Under the pieces are notes generated by a model. The model ran no database searches. It was given only the letters and a program-made list of their open reading frames with translations, and was not told the origin of the DNA. Positions 1 to 6,238 of a stretch of 10,493 bases of DNA are shown here, piece by piece (positions within the stretch are counted from its first letter, which is position 1; the number at the start of each line of letters is the position of its first letter). The position numbers and the translations under genes are program-made. The DNA is from Acidobacteriaceae bacterium (GTDB lineage Bacteria > Acidobacteriota > Terriglobia > Terriglobales > SbA1): contig JAFAGX010000571.1 in the NCBI GenBank assembly GCA_019237515.1, forward strand, positions 1-10,493, in the 5' to 3' direction.

Positions 1-26
1 AGACCATAGTTCCCCTAGCTGGATTG

Positions 27-1061
27 TTACATCGTTAAAACCGCTCTAAATTTTACTTTGCCGCTCATCATTCGCTCGTAAGCTTCGTTCGCCTTGTCGA
101 GGGGAAACGTTTCAATCATCGCCCGAACCCCGCTGAGTTCGGAAAAACGCAGGGTATCCTCTCCATCTGATGGTGTTCCCGAGGCCCAGCCCTGAAGGGC
201 CTTTTTGCCGCTGATGAGTTGGGCCGGCGCAACCCCGAGCGGATCGAACGATAGTCCGATGACGATCAGTTTCCCGTTCGCGCCCAAACCGTCAACCAAT
301 TCAGCCATTGCCTTAGAGTTCGGTGCCGTCGCCAGAATCGCTCGAGCTCCACCAAGCTTCTGCAACTCCTGAGCAGGATTCACGGATTCGACGTCGAGGT
401 ACAAGCTCGCTCCGAGTTTCTTTGCGAGCGTCGCATTTTCGGGGCCTCGGCCAATCGCAGCGACCTTGTAGCCAAATTTATGAGCAAACTGCACTCCAAG
501 ATGGCCCAGACCGCCGATGCCCTGGATGGCCACGAGATCGCCAGGCAGCGCGCCGCTGTGCCGCAGCGAGTTGTAGGTCGTTATGCCCGCGCACATCAGA
601 GGAGCTGCATCGATATCGCTGAGGCTGTCCGGTATGGCTATAAGCGCTTCGTGGGGAGCCAGCATGTATTCCTGATAGCCGCCGTCATAGCTGATTCCCG
701 TAACTTTCTCATTGATGCAGTTGATGAAATCGCCGCGGCGGCACTCCGGACAGGTGAAGTCGTGTCCCCCGTGCCAGCCGATCCCGACCCGCTGCCCTTT
801 CTTCCACTCCGAAACACCAGCCCCTACGGCGTCAACGACGCCGGCGATTTCATGCCCCGGAACGCGTGGATACGAAATTCCTGGCCACGATCCTTCGACC
901 ACGACCGCATCGCTGTGACAGACTCCACATGCATTCACCTTAACGCGAACTTGCCCCGGACCGGGCTGGGGAATCTCGCATTCGACGATCTCGAAACCTG
1001 CTTTGGGTTTGGAAATCCGTGCGACTTTCATTGTTCCTACCGCGACTGCTGTCGGTGCCAT
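27..1061 (-). CDS. Zinc-dependent medium-chain alcohol dehydrogenase
   Basis: This 344-residue protein has the usual length for a zinc MDR-family alcohol dehydrogenase, which interconverts alcohols and aldehydes with NAD(P)H in the cytoplasm. Catalytic-zinc ligands are visible as C48 (in ACGVCHSD), H70-E71 (PGHE) and C157 (LMCAG). The nucleotide-binding glycine motif GIGGLG lies at about 181-186. R205 follows the second Rossmann strand where NAD-specific enzymes usually carry an acidic residue, so NADP(H) is possible (inference). The structural-zinc loop has C104, C107 and C115, but D101 replaces the first Cys. The start at 1061 is favoured over M11 by an AGGAGG at 1066-1071, four bases upstream. 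It is the last gene of the minus-strand block, 115 bp after the hydrolase. A TTGACA-like hexamer lies upstream (1138-1143 on the plus strand), but I see no convincing -10. The physiological substrate is unknown. Confidence 0.93.
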   Translation of the reverse strand: MAPTAVAVGTMKVARISKPKAGFEIVECEIPQPGPGQVRVKVNACGVCHSDAVVVEGSWPGISYPRVPGHEIAGVVDAVGAGVSEWKKGQRVGIGWHGGHDFTCPECRRGDFINCINEKVTGISYDGGYQEYMLAPHEALIAIPDSLSDIDAAPLMCAGITTYNSLRHSGALPGDLVAIQGIGGLGHLGVQFAHKFGYKVAAIGRGPENATLAKKLGASLYLDVESVNPAQELQKLGGARAILATAPNSKAMAELVDGLGANGKLIVIGLSFDPLGVAPAQLISGKKALQGWASGTPSDGEDTLRFSELSGVRAMIETFPLDKANEAYERMMSGKVKFRAVLTM

Positions 1062-1065
1062 AAAT

Positions 1066-1071
1066 CCTCCT
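1066..1071 (-). promoter_or_regulatory. Strong Shine-Dalgarno for the alcohol dehydrogenase
   Basis: Read on the minus strand this is AGGAGG followed by ATTT and the ATG at 1061. The perfect match decides the start in favour of residue 1 rather than the internal Met 11, where conserved MDR homology begins (MKVARI). Confidence 0.75.
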
Positions 1072-1176
1072 GAGAATTCTCGGACTGCCCTGAAACACGA
1101 TGGCTCCGAACAGCCGGTTGCCGCTCGACGTTACTGCTGTCAAAAATCAATTCACACTTTAACGACCTAAAGCTCT

Positions 1177-2163
1177 TCAAGCGGCTTTCGCCGCCGCTCC
1201 TTTGATGAAGGCAAGAACTTCCGCATTGATCACGTCGGCGTGAGTGGTGATCAAGCCGTGCGGGAAGCCGGGATGGATCTTGAGCGTGTTATTTTTGAGC
1301 AGCTTGGCCTGCAGGAGTGAGGCATCTTTGTAGGGTACGATCTGGTCATCGTCGCCTTGCAAGATTAGCGTCGGCACCGTGATCGCTGTCAGATCATCCG
1401 TTTGATCTGTCTCAGAGAACGCCTTGATGCCTTCGTAATGAGCGAGCGTGCCGCCCATCATCCCCTGACGCCACCAATTCTGGATCACTCCCTGCGATAC
1501 TTTCGCTCCGGGGCGGTTGAATCCGTAAAACGGACCCGACGCAAGGTCAAGATAAAACTGGGCCCGATTCGCAGCCAGCTCCTTGCGGAGACCGTCGAAC
1601 ACCGTAATCGGCGTGCCGCCTGGATTCTTGTCGGTCTTGACCATGAGAGGAGGAACGGCCGCGATCAGCACTGCCATGGCCACGCGTCCCTGAGGCTGGC
1701 CGTATTTCGCCACATAGCGTGCCACCTCCCCGCCACCCGTCGAATGTCCGATGTGGATCGCGTTCCTGAGGTCAAGATGCTCGGCCACTGCCGAAGCATC
1801 GGACGCGTAATGGTCCATGTCATGGCCAGTTCCTATCTGCGAGGAGCGACCGTGACCGCGCCTGTCGTGGGCAACAACCCGATAGCCGTTGGCAAGAAAG
1901 AAGAGCATCTGTACGTCCCAGTCGTCCGCCGACAGAGGCCAGCCGTGGTGGAACACAACGGGTTGAGCGTCTTTCGGACCCCAGTCCTTGTAGAAAATTG
2001 TCGCTCCATCTTTTGTCGTGATGGTCGCCATAGAATCGTCTCCTTCGTTATTCAGTGATGGTGAATCAAAGATTGTTCGCGACACCGCTACTGCTGGCAG
2101 CGTACTGGCCGCTAACATTGCGGCTCCGCCGATTAATACTTCCCGTCTGGTGACACCCGCCAT
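1177..2163 (-). CDS. Alpha/beta hydrolase, cofactor-free haloperoxidase-like, with Tat-type leader
   Basis: The 328-residue protein has an alpha/beta hydrolase core that closely resembles bacterial non-haem chloroperoxidase/arylesterase-like enzymes ([20 protein letters not shown], then [11 protein letters not shown]). The nucleophile elbow GHSTGGG places Ser141. The Asp of GDDDQIVP (271-273) and H302 in PHG complete a Ser-Asp-His triad. Such enzymes hydrolyse esters and can show perhydrolase activity in vitro; the natural substrate cannot be read here. Residues 1-28 (TRREVLIGG, a hydrophobic stretch, then AVAV) form a twin-arginine-like export signal, which family members normally lack, since they begin at the equivalent of Met45 (MATITT). 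The 2163 start has GGAG seven bases upstream. An internal ATG at 2031 has an even better ribosome site, so a cytoplasmic 284-residue form is possible. It lies 86 bp after the MBL gene, same strand. Confidence 0.9.
   Translation of the reverse strand: MAGVTRREVLIGGAAMLAASTLPAVAVSRTIFDSPSLNNEGDDSMATITTKDGATIFYKDWGPKDAQPVVFHHGWPLSADDWDVQMLFFLANGYRVVAHDRRGHGRSSQIGTGHDMDHYASDASAVAEHLDLRNAIHIGHSTGGGEVARYVAKYGQPQGRVAMAVLIAAVPPLMVKTDKNPGGTPITVFDGLRKELAANRAQFYLDLASGPFYGFNRPGAKVSQGVIQNWWRQGMMGGTLAHYEGIKAFSETDQTDDLTAITVPTLILQGDDDQIVPYKDASLLQAKLLKNNTLKIHPGFPHGLITTHADVINAEVLAFIKGAAAKAA
2040..2045 (-). promoter_or_regulatory. Internal ribosome-binding site for a short hydrolase form
   Basis: On the minus strand AAGGAG stands eight bases before the in-frame ATG at 2031 (codon 45). 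The protein made from that ATG begins MATITTKDG, which is where typical cofactor-free haloperoxidases begin. The signal is at least as good as that of the upstream start at 2163, so both forms could be made. Confidence 0.55.
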
Positions 2164-2249
2164 TCGTCCGCTCCGTTGGTCCTTAATAACGGCCTTAGCG
2201 TGCTGCTTTGAACGAAAAGGCCCGCTGTGCCAAGAGGTGCCGGTGAGGG

Positions 2250-3203
2250 CTAAACGCCGGAATACACGAGAGCCGTAAAGAAGGCAGGTGTAATCAGGAA
2301 CTGCCCATATTTCTCGTCATAAGCTGCTGTTGGCATTGCAGCGACTGTCTCTGAGAGCGACTTTCCTTGCTTCTTGAGCGTTGCTACATTGTTGCGAATG
2401 TTGACCAACATGTCCCGGAAATCCGTCAGACCGGATTTATTGCCCACAGGTCCATGTCCGGGGATGACGATCGTCTTATCTGTAATTGCATGAAGGTTTT
2501 GTTCGGTTGCCCGGATCATCCCGTCGATGCTGCCGCCGGTTGAGTAATCGATGAACGGATAGATGCCGTTCCACCAGGTATCACCGACGTGGATCGTGTC
2601 AGCCTCTTCGAAAACGACAGAGACATCGCTATCCGTGTGAGCAGGGTCGTAATGCTTCATTCTGATATTTGTGCCGTTGTGCTGCAGCTGGTGCTCATCA
2701 TCGAATACAACAGTGGGAATTGCTCCTGCCGGAGCAGGCGGGAAGGTCCAATCCCATCCCTCGACTCGAGTCGAGGTAGAAAGGTGCTTTTTTGTATTCA
2801 CGTGCGCCGTAATTTTGGCTCCTGCAGCGTGTACCCAGTCATTGCCATCAGTATGATCCGTGTGCCAGTGAGTATTGAGCAGCTGCACAATAGGCTCCGA
2901 ACTAAGGCTGTTGAGCGCTTCCATAATCCGTGGCTTCGACACGGCGAAACCTGAGTCGATAAGGAGCTTGCCGTCCTTTCCAGTGAGAACAGCAATATTT
3001 CCTCCAGAGCCTTCCAGAACGCTGATGTTTCGGCGAAGAGGATACGTCTTGATTGTCGCCGTGGCTGCATCATCGATCATCGTTGGAACAATGCCCTTTT
3101 TGTCCGCAAACAGAAACCGGGGAGCAAACGCAACAGCAGCCGCGGAACCGGCAACCGCAATGAACTTCCGGCGAGAGAAATTTGGAAACTCGAGACTATT
3201 CAC
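2250..3203 (-). CDS. Tat-exported MBL-fold metallohydrolase
   Basis: This is a 317-residue metallo-beta-lactamase-fold enzyme. The N-terminus carries a textbook twin-arginine signal (SRRKFI, residues 10-15, then a hydrophobic run to about residue 29), so the folded, metal-loaded enzyme should be exported to the periplasm. Zinc ligands are complete: H112, H114, D116 and H117 in THWHTDH, H189 in DPAHTDSD, D208 in GDTW, and H250 in PGHGP. The fold covers beta-lactamases, cyclase-like hydrolases, lactonases and thioesterases; the sequence alone does not choose among these. I place the start at the GTG at 3203 because GGAGGGG (3207-3213) precedes it by three bases (five from GGAGG) and the Tat n-region is then short. 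A TTG at 3248 and an ATG at 3221 are in frame but have poor ribosome sites. A promoter-like element and a repeat copy lie just upstream. C-terminal residues 251-317 look intact. Confidence 0.88.
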   Translation of the reverse strand: MNSLEFPNFSRRKFIAVAGSAAAVAFAPRFLFADKKGIVPTMIDDAATATIKTYPLRRNISVLEGSGGNIAVLTGKDGKLLIDSGFAVSKPRIMEALNSLSSEPIVQLLNTHWHTDHTDGNDWVHAAGAKITAHVNTKKHLSTSTRVEGWDWTFPPAPAGAIPTVVFDDEHQLQHNGTNIRMKHYDPAHTDSDVSVVFEEADTIHVGDTWWNGIYPFIDYSTGGSIDGMIRATEQNLHAITDKTIVIPGHGPVGNKSGLTDFRDMLVNIRNNVATLKKQGKSLSETVAAMPTAAYDEKYGQFLITPAFFTALVYSGV

Positions 3204-3206
3204 GGG

Positions 3207-3213
3207 CCCCTCC
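3207..3213 (-). promoter_or_regulatory. Shine-Dalgarno deciding a GTG start for the MBL gene
   Basis: GGAGGGG on the minus strand is followed by CCC and GTG (3203). Neither in-frame alternative (ATG 3221, TTG 3248) has a comparable purine-rich site, so the 317-residue form beginning MNSLEF is preferred. Confidence 0.65.
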
Positions 3214-3219
3214 GAAAAC

Positions 3220-3272
3220 ATCACACCAAAAGCCAAAGATCCAAACAATTGACCAATGGTGTCGGCGACACC
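3220..3272 (-). promoter_or_regulatory. Putative palindromic operator plus promoter A (MBL gene)
   Basis: Reading on the minus strand, a perfect 15-bp inverted repeat (GGTGTC, 3-bp centre, GACACC; 3258-3272) is followed after nine bases by TTGTTT (3243-3248), a 17-bp spacer and TGTGAT (3220-3225). The -35/-10 resemblance to sigma70 is only moderate. The same spacing recurs at the two related sites upstream of the DUF302 gene and the small protein gene, which is the main support. The leader to the GTG at 3203 would be very short, about ten bases including the ribosome site. Confidence 0.5.
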
Positions 3273-3290
3273 TTCGTATCAGTTGTGGAT
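3243..3290. repeat. 48-bp direct repeat, copy A
   Basis: This block matches copy B (3834-3881) at 43 of 48 positions without gaps, in the same orientation. It sits between the end of the DUF302 gene and the MBL start. It contains the intact version of the GTGTCG..CGACAC palindrome, and similarity continues weakly through the -10-like box of the minus strand. No transposase or terminal inverted repeat accompanies it. Confidence 0.85.
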
Positions 3291-3320
3291 AAGCGGATCG
3301 CGAACGCAATCATGCCGAAA

Positions 3321-3782
3321 CTATTCCGCGGCTTTGGCGGCCAGCATTCCCACAACCGCAATGTTCTGAAGCAGGTCTTGTGGCAGGTCGTGACGCTCAG
3401 CCAGGTATTCAGGGCTGTTGTACGAGACCCACACCTTCCCCTTGGCGTCTTCCCAAACCAGAATTTTGAGGGGCAGGTCGATGGCGATACTGGGAACTGC
3501 CAACATGAGCGGGGTGCCCGCCTTCGGGCTTCCGAATACAAGCAACTTGGTCGGCGGCATTTTCAGTCCCACTTTCTCCGCCTCCCCGCTGTGATCGATG
3601 ACAGCAAATAAGGTAATCCCCTTGCTCTGCAGAATGTTCCTGATTCTCTCGACTGTCTCATCGACGGAGTGATTGCTGGGAACGTCGACAATTCCATTAT
3701 TCTTCTTCGCCGGACTGCTCGCTGCTGATACCGGCAGTGCAAGTCCGATGAGCAATGCCGCAAGTTGCCAGTTGTTCCACAT
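3321..3782 (-). CDS. DUF302 family protein with Sec-type signal peptide
   Basis: This 153-residue protein covers a single DUF302 domain at about residues 32-150. Family landmarks are SVDETVERIRN, FAVIDHSGEAEKVGL, the core LVFGSPKAGTPLM, IAIDLPLKILVWED and VWVSYNSPEYL. The molecular function of DUF302 is not established to my knowledge; members occur alone or near redox and metal-stress genes. Residues 1-20 are hydrophobic and end in VSA-ASS, a plausible signal-peptidase I site, but the n-region lacks Lys/Arg, so export is likely rather than certain. The start is uncertain. I chose the ATG at 3782; an in-frame TTG at 3839 would add 19 residues but falls inside the putative -35 box of repeat B. 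No clear Shine-Dalgarno is visible for either. Its stop is 117 bp before the MBL start. Confidence 0.85.
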   Translation of the reverse strand: MWNNWQLAALLIGLALPVSAASSPAKKNNGIVDVPSNHSVDETVERIRNILQSKGITLFAVIDHSGEAEKVGLKMPPTKLLVFGSPKAGTPLMLAVPSIAIDLPLKILVWEDAKGKVWVSYNSPEYLAERHDLPQDLLQNIAVVGMLAAKAAE

Positions 3783-3810
3783 GTGCAAATCGAATCGGTT
3801 CGATAATCGA

Positions 3811-3863
3811 ATCACAACAGAAGCGTAAAGGCGAAACAATTGACCGATGGTATCGGCAACACT
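3811..3863 (-). promoter_or_regulatory. Putative operator plus promoter B (DUF302 gene)
   Basis: On the minus strand this repeats the architecture of site A: a degenerate palindrome (3849-3863, three mismatches to site A), nine bases, TTGTTT (3834-3839), exactly 17 bases, and TGTGAT (3811-3816). The ATG at 3782 lies 28 bases after the -10-like box, a normal leader length. The two hexamers are identical to those of site A although the spacer between them matches at only about half of its positions, which suggests selection on the boxes. Confidence 0.5.
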
Positions 3864-3881
3864 TTCGTATCAGTTGTCGAT
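3834..3881. repeat. 48-bp direct repeat, copy B
   Basis: This is the partner of 3243-3290, with five substitutions and no gaps. Three of the five changes hit the palindrome, leaving it imperfect here. The copy overlaps the last codons and TGA stop (3870-3872) of the small upstream gene, so the duplicated unit spans a gene end plus the following promoter region. Confidence 0.85.
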
Positions 3882-4151
3882 CTGCCGACCATCGAGCGAT
3901 TCGGTCCGGACATTTACGCGATTCGCTAATCGCGCCGACGCAGCGATCGTGACCGCGCGCCAATTGCGGTCCTCAGATCGAGGAGGGCTGTCCATGAGTT
4001 CCGATTCTTCGAGCCAGTCTTCTGCCGAAAGTTGGGCTTGCTCTGGGCCGTAGGACGCTTTCACTGCAGCGATGAAAGAAGAAAGCTCGCGCTCAGCGAG
4101 GTGGGTCTGTTCTTCGTAAATCGAATCGGAAAAAGAATCGGGCTCGTGCAT
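3870..4151 (-). CDS. Small acidic hypothetical protein
   Basis: I do not recognise a named family for this 93-residue protein. It reads like a real conserved protein rather than a chance frame. The first half is acidic and probably helical (EEQTHLAERELSSFIAAV, then GPEQAQLSAEDWLEESEL). A MDSPPR linker follows, then an Arg/Ala-rich helix (NWRAVTIAASARLANR). No signal peptide, membrane segment or metal motif is visible, so it is probably cytoplasmic. A GTG at 4175 would add eight residues, but it lies only five bases after a -10-like box, so the ATG at 4151 is preferred. No Shine-Dalgarno is evident for either. The stop lies inside repeat copy B, and DUF302 follows on the same strand 87 bp later. 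Confidence 0.6.
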   Translation of the reverse strand: MHEPDSFSDSIYEEQTHLAERELSSFIAAVKASYGPEQAQLSAEDWLEESELMDSPPRSEDRNWRAVTIAASARLANRVNVRTESLDGRQIDN

Positions 4152-4180
4152 CGCATTCGTTCGGATTGGCGACACAAATG

Positions 4181-4234
4181 ATTAGGCCAGAACGGCGAGG
4201 ACGAATCTATTGCACGAACGTGTCGGCCGACACC
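4181..4234 (-). promoter_or_regulatory. Putative palindromic operator plus promoter C (small protein gene)
   Basis: A perfect 14-bp palindrome GTGTCGGCCGACAC (4220-4233) resembles the palindrome of site A with one extra central base. On the minus strand it is followed, at the same nine-base distance, by a poor -35 (TAGATT, 4204-4209), 17 bases, and CCTAAT (4181-4186), which matches the sigma70 -10 consensus at four of six positions. The rest of the 4176-4385 intergenic stretch shows only an A/T-rich patch near 4270-4315, which could hold a plus-strand promoter but has no box I would assign. Confidence 0.45.
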
Positions 4235-4385
4235 AAAGGAGTAGTTGCAACGCGCGCTCGGTATCCTCAACAACGAATGAGAAATGTTTTTATAGGTTTC
4301 TTCGAAATTAAAGTTTGAGCGCCAATTGGATGGAGCGCGGGCCCCGATTTGGCACAGCGGATTGAGGCTGCCGTCCGGGCCGCCG

Positions 4386-4891
4386 GAAGCGGGCGCGTTG
4401 TTGGAGTTTTCCGTCCATCCGGCGTTTTACCAGACGAACTGGTTCGGCGTGTTGCGTATTCTTTGTATGCCTTCCGCTGGTCTGGGGTATCTATAAATTG
4501 CGGATCCTGGAGCTGCGGCGACAGTTCAACAACGCTTTGGAGGAGCGCGTGAATGAGCGCACGCGTATTGCACGAGAATTGGATTTGGCGGATTACGCTC
4601 GAACTCGTGCGAAACGCTTACCAGCACGCGCAGGCCCGACGAATTAGGCTGGAATTCGATATGATGATTCCATGTTTCGCGTTGGGCATTCTCGACGATG
4701 GCCGAGGTATCAACCTCAAAGTGCTAAAAGAAGGTGGCAGGGCCGGTCATTGGGGACTGCGCGGTGTTCGTGAACGCGCCGACCCGAATTGGGGCCCATC
4801 TTGACTTGTGGAGTGAACCCGAAGCGGCACCGAAGGCCAGTTGTTGGTTCCGGCATCGATCGCTTACGAACGTCCCCGTGACAGCCATTGA
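4386..4891 (+). pseudogene. Decayed Y_Y_Y/HisKA_3-type sensor histidine kinase fragment
   Basis: Joining frames recovers the membrane-proximal end of a NarX/LiaS-like kinase: EAGALLEFSV and PAFYQTNWF (end of a Y_Y_Y extracellular domain), a transmembrane stretch reading through VWGIYK, then LRRQFNNALEERVNERTR and IAREL. In intact kinases the phospho-accepting HD motif comes next. Here the sequence jumps at about 4582-4585 to RITLELVRNAYQHAQARR, the HATPase N box, then LDDGRGI and GHWGLRGVRERA, so the His region and dimerisation helices are deleted. Apparent single-base changes are an extra C near 4470, an extra C near 4783-4785, and a missing base near 4825 that restores frame to the end PASIAYERPRDSH and the stop at 4889-4891. 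The N-terminal sensor region is absent. The response regulator begins 28 bp later and was probably its partner. It cannot be a working kinase. The single-base indels alone could be sequencing errors; the deletion could not. Confidence 0.85.
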
Positions 4892-4919
4892 GCGAAATTG
4901 GTGCGAAAAGTGAAGCATC

Positions 4920-5567
4920 GTGCATAACGGTCATAACTTAATCCGAATCCTCACAGTGGACGACCATCCCGTTCTGCGCAAAGGACTTGCGGCACTAGTA
5001 AATGCTGAGCCTGACTTGAAGTTGGTTGCTGAAGCCTCGAACGGGAAACAGGCCATCGAGGCGTTTCGATCTTACCGGCCAGACGTGACGTTAATGGATA
5101 TACAAATGCCGACGCTGGACGGAATTGAAGCCATCAGCACCATTCGCAGTGAGTTTCCCGAGGCGAGAATCATTGTGCTGACGACCTATACGGGTGATGC
5201 TCAGGTCGTGCGCGCCCTGAAGGCTGGGGCAAGAGCGTACATCCTCAAGGCGCACGTCGTTGACGAATTACTGGATACGATCCGGGCGGTGCATGCAGGA
5301 AAGAGGCGAATCCCTCCCGATGTCGCCGCCGAGCTGGCTGATCATGCCATCGATGATTCCCTAACGGAACGAGAAGTTGACGTTTTGAGATTGATTGCGG
5401 CTGGCAATGGAAATAAACAGATTGCCGATGAGCTGTCGATCAGCGAAGCCACCGTCAAGAGCCGCGTCACCAATATTTTGTCGAAGCTTGGCGCCAACGA
5501 TCGGGCCCACGCTGTAACCATTGGACTGAAGCGCGGCATCATCGAGCTGGATACTAGCCAAAAGTAG
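4920..5567 (+). CDS. NarL/FixJ-family response regulator with LuxR-type HTH
   Basis: This 215-residue transcription factor has a complete receiver at residues 8-125: acidic pocket D14-D15, phospho-acceptor D60 (LMDIQMP), switch Thr in VLTTYTGD (about 88) and K109 (ILKAHV). A LuxR-type helix-turn-helix follows at about 149-210 (LTEREVDVLRLIAAGNGNKQIADELSISEATVKSRV). It should be phosphorylated by a HisKA_3-type kinase and then bind DNA as a dimer. The natural partner is the kinase just upstream, which is broken, so input must come from another kinase or small phosphodonors (inference). The start is GTG at 4920 with only a weak purine-rich GTGAAG upstream, which may reflect former translational coupling to the kinase. 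A DoxX-like gene follows after 70 bp. No terminator is evident. Confidence 0.93.
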   Translation: MHNGHNLIRILTVDDHPVLRKGLAALVNAEPDLKLVAEASNGKQAIEAFRSYRPDVTLMDIQMPTLDGIEAISTIRSEFPEARIIVLTTYTGDAQVVRALKAGARAYILKAHVVDELLDTIRAVHAGKRRIPPDVAAELADHAIDDSLTEREVDVLRLIAAGNGNKQIADELSISEATVKSRVTNILSKLGANDRAHAVTIGLKRGIIELDTSQK

Positions 5568-5637
5568 GAAAAAGGTTCCTCCATTTAGGCGTTTCGGCCC
5601 CTTTGCCATTCCCCTACCATCTTCCCGAGGCTAGATC

Positions 5638-6003
5638 TTGCAACGGCTTTACACGACATTCGCCGATCGTTGGCCGGGTGTCGGTCTGCTGGTCCAGCGC
5701 GTTGTAGCGGCTGTCTTGCTCGTTCGCCTCAGCGTGATCCACCTCATCGATCCACCTTTTTCGATCTCTACGATCCCGCACATCATTGGTGCAAGCGCCG
5801 CCATGCTTTTTCTCGTCGGACTCTGGACGCCTTTCGTGGGAACGCTGATCGCGGTCGTCGAACTGTGGGTCGCGGTGACCCACTTCAGGGATCCGTGGAT
5901 TTCGATCCTGCTGGCAACTATCGCCGCAACCTCGGCGATGCTCGGGCCGGGTGCGTTTTCTGTCGATGCGCGTCTTTTTGGAAGAAGGCACCTCGATGTT
6001 TAG
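5638..6003 (+). CDS. DoxX-like integral membrane protein
   Basis: This 121-residue hydrophobic protein has about four membrane spans (roughly residues 14-36, 45-63, 65-82 and 86-104) and the DoxX-like features LVGLWTPFVGTLIAVVELW, DPWISILLATIAA and LLxLGPGAFSVDARLFG-like ending (here SAMLGPGAFSVDARLFGRR). It would sit in the inner membrane. DoxX proteins are associated with quinone and thiol redox functions in some bacteria, but short DoxX-like members beside response regulators have no assigned job that I know of. The start is a TTG at 5638 supported by GAGG seven bases upstream; the next in-frame Met is far inside the protein. It follows the NarL-type regulator on the same strand and may share its transcript. 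After it, 6004-6238 is non-coding: I see no clear promoter, hairpin or RNA there. Confidence 0.85.
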   Translation: MQRLYTTFADRWPGVGLLVQRVVAAVLLVRLSVIHLIDPPFSISTIPHIIGASAAMLFLVGLWTPFVGTLIAVVELWVAVTHFRDPWISILLATIAATSAMLGPGAFSVDARLFGRRHLDV

Positions 6004-6238
6004 AAAACAAATACATTTTGCTCCAGCCAAAAGTCTAGCTTCTCGACCGACGTTGGTTGATAGCACAATTCGACCATTTACCGTTGCGGTTGACTTCACG
6101 TTTGTTTCACACTCACGTCACATCGCCAGAGCTCTTAAGAACGAAACGGGCTTTGCAATCGAAACGTTGTCGTTCACCTAGGGCGGTTTCGGCGGGTGAC
6201 CACTGGGGAATCAACAATGAAATGTTGAGAGGTGGGAT

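Noticed and set aside
480..1073. 197-codon plus-strand open frame opposite the alcohol dehydrogenase
   Set aside because: It lies wholly antisense to a strongly conserved gene, has no recognisable domain, and its composition (many Arg/Ala/Cys) is that of a shadow frame.
1180..1196. GCGGC-GAAA-GCCGC hairpin (minus strand) at the 3' end of the hydrolase as a terminator
   Set aside because: The stem is only five pairs, lies inside the coding sequence for the Ala-rich C-terminus, and is not followed by a T run.
3249..3541. Frames through repeat copy A on both strands as a small gene
   Set aside because: They overlap the DUF302 coding region antisense or out of frame and have no family resemblance; the repeat is better explained as regulatory DNA.
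3243..3881. Repeat pair as ends of an insertion element or CRISPR-type array
   Set aside because: Only two copies about 590 bp apart flank an ordinary DUF302 gene, in direct orientation, with no transposase, no target duplication visible and no regular spacing.
5614..6099. 161-codon minus-strand open frame opposite the DoxX-like gene
   Set aside because: The predicted product is a low-complexity Arg/Asp/Glu-rich string typical of an antisense frame, whereas the plus strand encodes a credible membrane protein.
6004..6238. Non-coding RNA or promoter in the gap before the FixJ pair
   Set aside because: I looked for -35/-10 pairs, long stems and T runs and found only isolated partial matches such as TTGACT without a partner box.
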